64,000 bases of DNA from Atopsyche davidsoni (lineage: Eukaryota > Arthropoda > Insecta > Trichoptera > Hydrobiosidae), in contig JAILWY010000010.1 of the NCBI GenBank assembly GCA_022113835.1, positions 3,001,501 through 3,065,500 of the forward strand, written 5' to 3'. Under the pieces are notes generated by a model. It did not search any database, was not told where the DNA came from, and saw nothing but the letters and a program-made list of their open reading frames with translations. Numbering within the stretch: the stretch's first letter is position 1; every line of letters begins with the position of its first letter. Below are positions 56,046 to 64,000 of this stretch, in pieces. The position numbers and the translations under genes were made by a program.

Positions 56046-56465
56046 GAACTCATGTGACCTTTGCAGGTATTCTCTTAGCAGAAAGTTATTGCGTCGGATT
56101 TAATAAAACATATTGTTAGGAAGCCAAGCCCGTTCACTTTGTTTGCGCTTTATTCAGCAAACAATATATTTTCAAGTGGTCATTCCGCGAGGCTAAGAAA
56201 ATAAAAATCAAGACACTTATTTATCTTCCGGCCCTACTCCGCCCGACCAAACCATTTCAGGAATAAATGTTTAATTTATGTATTTATGCCGGCGGTGAAG
56301 TTATAACCTCGTGTGGGCATTTATTCCGCTCCTTTAGGAACTGGAATGAAAAAATCAGGAGCAAATCAATTTCTACGGCCCGGTTCACGATACGTGTGCA
56401 AGAGCTCCGACGCGGGTTTCGTATAGAAAACACACAACAGAAATCAATAAATTCGTGAAGTTTAC
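56046..56465. other. GC-richer island
   Basis: Mixed composition with TTATGCCGGCGGTGAAG and GAGCTCCGACGCGGG. A 63-codon frame at 56267-56458 follows an ACCATTTCAG acceptor-like site but has no recognised product or donor. Confidence 0.28.
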
Positions 56466-57385
56466 CAAAGGATGTAGTTATTCCGTATCGTTAATTAAGA
56501 ATAACTATTGTATTCATAAACCGTGGAGATAACCCTGGCTTACAAGAATAAACTTCCCATGCGTCCAATTTCTATAAACCTAATTTCTATAGAAAATCTT
56601 TATAATACAGACTTCATTTGTGTTCCACCAAAAAAAGTCGTAATATATTTTACTAATGGTCATATATTTAGAAAATCTCGCAGAACCATAATATTTCTCT
56701 ATAAATATTATCTTTATTTCACTTATTACAACTTACTCCCTCTGTGTAAACTCAAACAAAACTTGTAATGATTTATTAGGTAATATATTCACTAGACCAA
56801 AATTGCGATGTTTTCATATTATGAACAGAAGTCTACTTTTTATTATTGCACTCCGAAAAAATATGCCAAGCTCGGCTTCGTGCTTTAGGCTAAAAGCTTT
56901 TTAAATAAATTCGGAGAGACTTATCGAGAAAAATAAAGAAAATAAAAGCTCGGGATATTTTGACATCTTGATTTAACAATCGGGGGCCGTGATTCTATGA
57001 TTATGGACATGGACACAAATAAAGTTTAAATTGAATATCCCCGTACAGTAAAGCGATCGCTTGTAAATTGAGTTCTTTGTGTATCTTTTCTGTTGATTAA
57101 AACACAAAGCTCATTCCGTTTCAATGTAAACTTGATCAGTCGCTTGGAGTAGAAATACTACCCAAAATAAAATACTTATAGACTAATTAAATTTTAATTA
57201 ACAATAAACAGCTGTTGAGGAGATTTTCCGTTACGTTTGCAATTAGTTGTTTGTAAGATCGCTGCACTATTACTGCAAAAAGCTTTATTTGTTTTTAAAA
57301 AAATACAAGCTAAGTTCATGCTGAATAAAATAATTTAAAGATTCACTGTAAATAAATAGCAATGTAACTTATTTTGTAAACAAAA
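56466..57385. other. AT-rich non-coding stretch
   Basis: Nothing recognised. Confidence 0.4.
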
Positions 57386-57480
57386 CAACATCCTGGTAGT
57401 GCAGTAGTTAGTTAGAATGCTTGCCGGCCACACGATAAATAAAATCCTAGGAAGCATGCATTTTTTCAGATGTTTTTATT
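57386..57480 (+). repeat. tRNA-like SINE fragment, A-box type
   Basis: CTGGTAGTGCAGTAGTTAG then TTAGAATGCTTGCCGGCCAC resembles the D arm and anticodon arm of a tRNA-derived SINE head. The B box is not evident downstream. Confidence 0.35.
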
Positions 57481-58405
57481 CTGTAAAAAAAGTATCTCCA
57501 GCTTTACACGAAAGGATAATTATACACTTAAAAAAATGAAGATTCTCCGATATTCAGTGCCGGAGGCCTTTCAAGACTGTTAAAGCTTGAGTGGCCAGCA
57601 TTTACTGCCGATTACTATGATTATCTACTCCTTTTTAATAAGTATTGATCTAGACTAGTCGTTAGTATTATCCGAGCGTTGATATCTGCAGCTTGTGTAA
57701 TAAACATAAAAATACTCATTACTTATTCATACGGGTGTTTTCATCACGCAATCTTCATAATATAATGTCAGTAAAGTGATTTTCAAAAGGAATTTGAAAT
57801 GGACTAATAAATACACATTATTTCAAAGAACCGACCACATCAGGGTGCTCGTGTGCTCACATCTTACAGAGTAAAAGTTTCTTGGCCCGTCTGACATAAT
57901 CCAATTCCTTATAAAATCGCAAACGTGATATATTTTTCACATGCATTACTTTAAATATGAATAATAAATAAAATAAACGCATTAAATATATTGAAGGAAA
58001 GTGTTGTGTTCAACAAATAATTTCTCTTTCAAATATGTCATTTTTTATAATTATATATTATCAATAAAACAGTGAGTTTTTTTTTTCAATTGGATCGTAA
58101 AATTTCAAAAACCGCTAAAACCAAGCCATCAATTAAAATGATTGTTTGAATTCTAGATTTTAAATTAAGATTTATCGATGTAAAAGATAATTATTTATGA
58201 AACAAAAAACTTGAAATAATTCATAATACTTCAAAATATAGATATTGTTACTGGGATAAAAGCAGTTTTTTTTAAATATAAACATTTTTTTATTAGTACT
58301 CAAATATCTCATATTGATAGTGATTTTTGCGTTACGAAACCTGCAAGCTTTATAAATGTTCATATTGCCTTAAGAATAGTTCATTGAAATATATCATTAA
58401 AATCA
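57481..58405. other. AT-rich non-coding stretch
   Basis: Nothing recognised. Confidence 0.4.
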
Positions 58406-58800
58406 TTATAAGATAAATAAAGCATTAAAAGTGAGCACCCCTGTATTTCAGCAAGTGGTAACATACCATATATACCTATCCCCAATTTTTCTCAGGTGCA
58501 AACCGAAGCCTCCGTTCAAGTTCATTTTTTCCGAACGGTTATTCAAGTATAACATTTGCTTGTTAAATATTTTTTAAAACCTGAAACACACCACGATCGT
58601 TCATTGAACAATATCGTTCAAACCAAAAACGCAACTAAGAAAGAAGGCGCTGTCAGACAGTTGTAAGATACATAAGGCGTGAAAAAAGACACGCCCCTAT
58701 ATTTGAGCAAGTGGTAACATAACACGAACCCCCAACCCCGATGTTCCGCAGGGGTGAGTCGAAGTCTCTGCTCTAGTTTATCTTTTCCGAGCGGTTTAGT
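58406..58800 (+). repeat. Diverged tandem duplication, about 256-bp period
   Basis: 58406-58545 and 58662-58800 align over about 140 bases: TAAGATAAATAAAGC / TAAGATACATAAGGC, CACCCCTGTATTTCAGCAAG / CGCCCCTATATTTGAGCAAG, GTGGTAACATA in both, GCAAACCGAAGCCTCCGTTC / TGAGTCGAAGTCTCTGCTC, and TTTTTCCGAACGGTT / TTTTCCGAGCGGTT. No frame is shared. Conserved short blocks in diverged copies hint at a structured non-coding RNA or SINE-like unit, unproven. Confidence 0.6.
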
Positions 58801-60450
58801 CCCGCGGTCGGGCGACTCGCCTCAACACCCTTCGGCCTCGTCTCCAGCCTCACACTTTGATCTTCGAGATTGAGAAAGACAAATTGCAGAGATCATTAAT
58901 AACGATTATAAATATCATTGCGATGACTATGCCAGTGAAGAAATATTAAAAAAATGTACGTGTATTGAGTAATCTTCTGCATGAGAGGGGGCCACAAATG
59001 CAATAAGATAAAGTAATCTGAGCGAGAGGCAGTTCGATCCTAAAAAATAGTATACCACAAACGAAACAGAAGGCAAATAAGTGAAAACTTTGGTGGTTTT
59101 GTATACTGTTTTACAAAGGAGAAATACAAAACGTTTTACAGACTAAAAATAGTATTACGTATTCTTGATTAAGCATACTATGTTAATAATAGATTATGTA
59201 TTCGATATTGGATAACGCTTTTTTTTAATTGCAACTCATTTTTGTGAATTGAATGAAATTTCTATATTATTCGCGTACGCATTTAATTTAATTTTCCACA
59301 TTTAACATGGATCACTCTCTTAAAAAAATTCACACGCAAGTTCTTTATTAGGCAATATATGCATACAATTAATAAAAATGCAATTAATGCTTTTTCAAAT
59401 TTTAAGTTAGCGCTAAAACATTTCAGCTTTTTTTAAATGTATTATTTACTTTACCAATAAAACAAAGACCTTAGTATCCAAAACAATAAATAGTTTTTTT
59501 ACAAAAGCCCTCTTTAACATGGAAGAATATCTACTTAAATAAATGCATGGTTAGGCAAAGATTTATTTTCCCAAAGATAGTATAGCAGCCAAGCATAATA
59601 TGAACGAAATCTGTAAGATAGATCCAAAGAATTTTTTCAAGCATAAGACAATATTTCAATTCTTAGTTTCCCCTATTATATCATTGATCTTTTTGGGAAA
59701 ATATTTTTTTGTAATATTCATATTAAGGAAATTCTCGTGGTTAAAATAAGTTCATATCAGTATTTCATGATAGAAAATTGTTAAGATTTTAAAAGAGATT
59801 TTCAATAGTATATATTTTTAATTTAAATGTGAAAAACTTAGATTGTCATTTTTATGCCACTTAAAAGTTGAAACATTTGGCCTACGTTCTAATTTTACGT
59901 ATATTAGCATAACGTTATTCATGAATTTAATTTTATCACAAAAAAAATCAAATCAAATACACGTTGGTGGAATCATTGTTAATTTGATATTGATACATTG
60001 CCAATTTTTCTTATATGTGGTAAAAATATTCATTCGTTATTTTAATTGTAAATATTCATGTGTCTTCACATAAAATTAATAAGCATTTCTTTTTTTCATA
60101 GAACTGCTTTACGGCAAATACGATAGAATTTCTTAAAATATTTATTGAGTTTTCTTAATTTTTCAAGTATATATTTTAGAACTTTTAAACGTGTTATTGT
60201 TATATCTTATATGTTAAGGAAATGTATTCAATGTACGAATTTATTGCTTGACAATAATGGATTAACGATCAATACGAGAGTCTGTTACATACTTGAATAC
60301 TTTAAGTAAATTAATATTGATCAATTACTTTAAAAACATAGTAAGACTTGTTGAGGGACAAGGCATTTGATTCGTGAAGATCCATTATTATAATGATAAA
60401 AGTACCTTTGTATTTTGTCTTCACTTTGAGTTTATTAAAATTATTTGTAT
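58801..60450. other. GC-rich patch (to about 58880) then AT-rich DNA
   Basis: CCGCGGTCGGGCGACTCGCC follows the second copy of the duplication. The rest is AT-rich with nothing recognised. Confidence 0.35.
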
Positions 60451-60486
60451 TACCAGTTTCGATCCAATACACTGGGTCATCATCAG
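60451..60486 (-). repeat. Hammerhead-ribozyme-like motif with canonical core
   Basis: On the minus strand CTGATGA (60486-60480) is followed by one extra U, a hairpin GACCCAG/TTGGATC (60478-60472 with 60467-60461; one C-A mismatch and one G-U pair), GAAA (60460-60457) and CTGGTA. This matches the catalytic layout of minimal hammerheads known from Penelope-like elements and their short derivatives. The extra U before stem II and the weak stem III mean that activity is doubtful as a monomer. Confidence 0.45.
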
Positions 60487-60752
60487 ATGCATAACTAAAC
60501 TCAACTAACTAAACTTTAGTAACACATTTAAATTAAAAAGTATTAGGTATCATCCACGTAATAAGTTGCCAAATCCAGGTAGCTGGATAGAACACTGTGT
60601 CTAAAAATTATTAAAATAGCGATGATTCGATTAACCTATGCAGAGCAGATGGACTTCCTTCGTGGCAAATTTCTGTTTAAAAGTTTTCAATCACCTTTTA
60701 AGCCTTCCCCCTTTTTCAACCCCTTCCCTCCTCTTACCCGCTACCCCTCCAG

Positions 60753-60899
60753 GCAATTACAGCTGTTATGATTGGCCTCTCCGAGAACTGCTAATCGGAT
60801 ATAATGGTACATCCATAATGCCTGGACCGTTTTCGACACGTAGTAATCTAATTTGGACACATATTTCACGAGACGCGAACAATCAGGACGGCCGATGCT
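60753..60899 (+). CDS. Speculative exon with strong polypyrimidine acceptor
   Basis: A very pyrimidine-rich tract (from about 60700; it ends CTACCCCTCCAG at 60752) precedes 147 bases (49 codons, same phase at both ends). The segment is open in the phase-1 frame and ends at a weaker GCT|GTAAAC donor. The peptide includes NYSCYDWPLRELLIGYNGTS. It could pair in phase with the 14910-15015 exon, but a 45-kb intron is a large assumption and the nearer exon at 15565 fits better. The frame upstream of the acceptor is also open, which weakens the case. Confidence 0.18.
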
Positions 60900-61015
60900 G
60901 TAAACCTAACGGATATCTGGAATATCAGTGTTATAATTATTTCTGTTTTAGATTGTTTTGTCATAAGTGTGTATTCTATTACAAGTGTATTCTGTTAAAT
61001 ATTATATTAAATTAA

Positions 61016-62937
61016 AATGTATTAAATCAAAGAGTAGTATTTGAAAAATTGCTCGTAGATTACGAATATGTTAAATGTCAAGTGCTTTTGTCTAAGGCTT
61101 TATCAAACAAATTACAAAAAGACTTTTGGCGTGTTATATCTGCTAGCGATGCTAAGAAAAAGATAGCATTGCAATTTACTCATGACCAAAGAATTAATTA
61201 TACTAAATTCAAGGTTTATTAATACATAGTTATACATGGGATTGCTAAGAAGAAAAATGTTTTAACTTTTAAGGTTCATTCGATGAATATAAATTGAAGG
61301 TAAATTTCTACCATTAATATATTCATGAACATAAATATTTTGGAGGTCTTGCAAATTGTATTATTCGTTAATATAATAAAACTTACAGTTGTGAATAGAT
61401 GTACATTAAAAATTCTACCGTATTATTTAAATAAAAACGTTGACTTATTGTTTTAAGATTAATTTCATTCCCGTTATCTCCGAGGTTTGTTTTCTTTTCT
61501 CAAGGTACGAGACTAAAAATAACAAGGAATACAATTTAATGACGATTCTTCGCCCTTTTCTTAATGGTCAGATCTCATCAAAAGAATAACTGATTATCCT
61601 AAGCCTGAAATTGGGTCGGGCTATTCAGAAACAAAAAAGAAGATTAAATAGCTACGAAGCCGCACTCTTAAATAACTTATAAATTAAAACCACAGTGAAC
61701 CTTTGTAAAAATAAGAAAGAAATAATTATCCTTGTTCTGAATAAATCAAGAAATCTAAAAACTTTACTTAAAAGTAAACCATTGGGAAAAAATACAACCA
61801 TGTAAACAAAAATATATAATTACGTTTAATACTACGTTCCATGAATGATTTAAGAACTATGTTTTGTAAAATAATCTGATTGTATAATTTAATTCACTCC
61901 GAATAAGTTCAAACTCAAAACGAAATGACTTATTCAAAACTCACCAAAATTCAACAGCATTTCAATAAATTTGTAAAATGAAAGAGCGGCTCAAATATTT
62001 GATTTTCTTAATACTGATTTTTTGGCCTCAGAAAGGTTACGGCTTAAGATTAAGCAAAATATTTTACTTTTGTTGAAAAGCTTTGGGCTATTTGCCTCTA
62101 TTTGCTAAGACATCTATCCTAAGAGATTTATGTCGGATAAGCAGTACAGATAATCGCTCTCTTACAATATTTAACCTAAAAAGTATCATTTGTAAATGTC
62201 GTTTCAAATTGCAGAAGAATTTTCTCAATAAAATGGTAGCTCACTAGAACAAACGCAATACTATTGTGTAAAAAAAACTCTCATTTAATATTATAATGAT
62301 TCTTTTTTTTTACAAAAAAATATTTTATAACCAAACTTTATAACTTTAGGCACTCAAAGCTGGTGGTATTATATATATTTTACGCACAATTAAAAATAAT
62401 TATTTTTGGGTTACTTTTAACATGAACTCTATGCGGTTGTAAAATTCAAAACTGTATGCTAATTTTAATTTAAAATTTAACGAGTTATGTATGTGGTTAA
62501 TTAAATAAAAGTCCCTGGTTGATGGCGGACGTGTCACGTCATAATGTATTGTGTTGAATGACGCACCTTGTTGCGAGTCCAGTCTTATGACAGAGATGAC
62601 GCTTGAGTTAGGTACAAGCCTTTCTGTAATCTAGCACTTTGTTACGGTGGTGATGACGAAGGTACCTGATAAAAACAAACCGTACCCTGTCTAGCTTCAT
62701 GAAACTCAAAGTTTCAGTCGCTTTAAATTTTTAATTTGTAAGCGGGTACTCTTTTATTTATTTGAACCATTCCGTTGCTGAAAGTCTTTTTTCTTAAAAC
62801 TTCCAACTTTTAAAATTTCGACCCAAAGCCATAACACAAAAATATATTATCACATTTATTATATATTAATATATTTAAAAAATAAATAAAATTCGAGAAT
62901 TTTTTAACTGTATATCTGAAACTGTAATTGTCAAATA
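61016..62937. other. AT-rich non-coding stretch
   Basis: A less AT-biased patch lies at 62510-62700 (GATGGCGGACGTGTCACGTC). No gene supported. Confidence 0.45.
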
Positions 62938-63236
62938 TAGTAATAACCCGCTTTACGAGAGGGATACGTTCCGGAAAAAATCACGATAAGTGAAATTCGT
63001 GTATATCGGGGTTTACGATTAAACATACATACATAGTTAAAACTTAATACAATGCCTTAATGCAGTATTACATTTACTGAAAAATACATCTATTGACTTT
63101 TGGGTTCATAACACCTAACGCTGTTTTTAATTGTTAAGATAAATCAATGACTGTGTTCATACATATTCTAAAAATAAGAAATTCGCCTTATAGTAAAACC
63201 GCGCATAATGGGGTCGCGTAAAGCGGGGTAATACTG
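62938..63236 (-). mobile_element. Pogo/Tigger-like MITE, 299 bp, inverted relative to first copy
   Basis: The right end reads, on the minus strand, CAGTATTACCCCGCTTTACG. The left end is AGTAATAACCCGCTTTACG with one terminal change. Internal blocks (CGATATACACGAATTTCACT on the minus strand) match 35861-36240 in the opposite orientation. It is about 80 bases shorter than that copy through internal deletions. TA precedes the left end; the right flank is AA. No transposase. Confidence 0.75.
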
Positions 63237-64000
63237 AAAACAAATAATATTTTTATAAACGAGTTAATTTTATAGATCAAAATGAAACTTGTATTTAGTT
63301 CAATTCGTCATAAATTGACATGATTTAAGAATACAACGAAAATATCGCAAATTCCGATGGTAAAATCTGAAATTGATACGGCGCAAAATACACTGCAACA
63401 AATTCTAATAAACCCTTTTAAAAAGCCGAGCGTATTCGCCGCTGTTTTAATCCATCTCGAACAGATTAATCACGATAAAGTATCCGATACTTTTGCCAAA
63501 GCCCCTTCGAAAATACAATTTGTTCGTTAATTATTTAGAACATGCAAATCTACACAAAATCTCTAGCGGAGATGTTCCAAACATTTTTATAGCGATACAC
63601 CGACGGTTAGATTAAAATACGGAGCGCGAAATTTATCGGTTTCAGATCCAAAGGGTCACGTTCGATTAATTTTAGTGACGGTTAAAAAGATGCGAACACG
63701 GAGACAAAAGTAAAACGTATACATCATGTTTTTGAACAACCAATTTGATTGGCCGATCAGCCAAACGGTAAAAAAAAATATGTAAAAATTAAAGCGTACT
63801 TATGTTTGATTTGTTGGCAGGTGTTTTGCGGTTTTGACAATTCGTGGTAGGTCTAAAAATGGTGATTTTAATCCGTCAACCATGTAAAGTCCTATTTATT
63901 TTTTTCTTATATTACCTTTCAAGTATATTCTCCTTTCTCTACCAGAACATCACTTAGAGCATTCATATCTCTGAGAGCAGTGTTTCTTTCTTATGATGGA
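63237..64000. other. AT-rich non-coding stretch
   Basis: A moderately GC-richer patch at 63420-63700 (GCCGAGCGTATTCGCCGC). Nothing recognised. Confidence 0.4.

Overview
This window looks like gene-poor, AT-rich nuclear DNA from an arthropod, most likely an insect with a large genome. The evidence is long AT-rich stretches with many stop codons, GC-rich islands in which CpG is not depleted (unlike vertebrate DNA), spliceosomal GT/AG signals, tRNA-derived SINE-like elements, pogo-like MITEs, Penelope-like fragments and a complex satellite. I see no bacterial features: no operons, rRNA, CRISPR array or phage. No long ORF could be matched to a known protein. The species cannot be named from this sequence.

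Genes. The best gene candidate is a small three-exon gene on the + strand at 14683-16055. It has a 3' splice site at 14682, a 5'UTR with short upstream ORFs, a signal-peptide exon (14910-15015, ending in phase 1 at a GTAAGT donor), a phase-compatible exon (15565-15731, GTAAGT donor) and a short last exon (15922-16002), with AATAAA 48 bases after the stop. The predicted product is a secreted protein of about 117 residues that I do not recognise. Weaker coding candidates are a minus-strand exon at 22281-22430 (AAG|GTGAGT donor), a 52-codon minus-strand frame at 46291-46449, and a possible exon at 60753-60899. A fossil reverse-transcriptase tail lies at 46650-46796.

Repeats. (i) A family of foldback elements has inverted arms of 20-90 bp around a core resembling tRNA-Thr. 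Copies lie near 0.65-1.08, 6.9-7.3, 34.0-34.3, 35.5-35.7, 44.2-44.4 and 50.2-50.5 kb. (ii) Other tRNA-like SINE fragments lie at 5.9, 14.5, 51.0, 54.2 and 57.4 kb. (iii) A satellite with a unit of about 170-200 bp forms an array at 33366-34655 and a second, inverted array at 43169-43634. The first array is interrupted by a foldback element and the second sits inside another tandem repeat of about 238 bp. (iv) Penelope-like fragments with a hammerhead-ribozyme-like motif lie at 2.6-2.9, 36.3-36.5 and 39.2-39.3 kb; a related motif with a canonical core is at 60.45 kb. (v) Pogo/Tigger-like MITEs lie at 35861-36240 and 62938-63236. (vi) There is a perfect 210-bp tandem duplication at 7286-7705, a diverged dispersed duplication (31290/35145), and a diverged tandem duplication at 58406-58800. 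The stretch 33.4-36.5 kb is a nest of these elements.

Other DNA. Many islands of 200-1000 bp are rich in G, C and CpG and contain ATTA/TTAAT-type homeodomain cores. By eye they resemble conserved insect cis-regulatory DNA, but no comparison was possible here. The rest is AT-rich sequence in which nothing is recognised. Coordinates of repeat edges are good to a few bases where arms were aligned by eye and to about 10-30 bases elsewhere.
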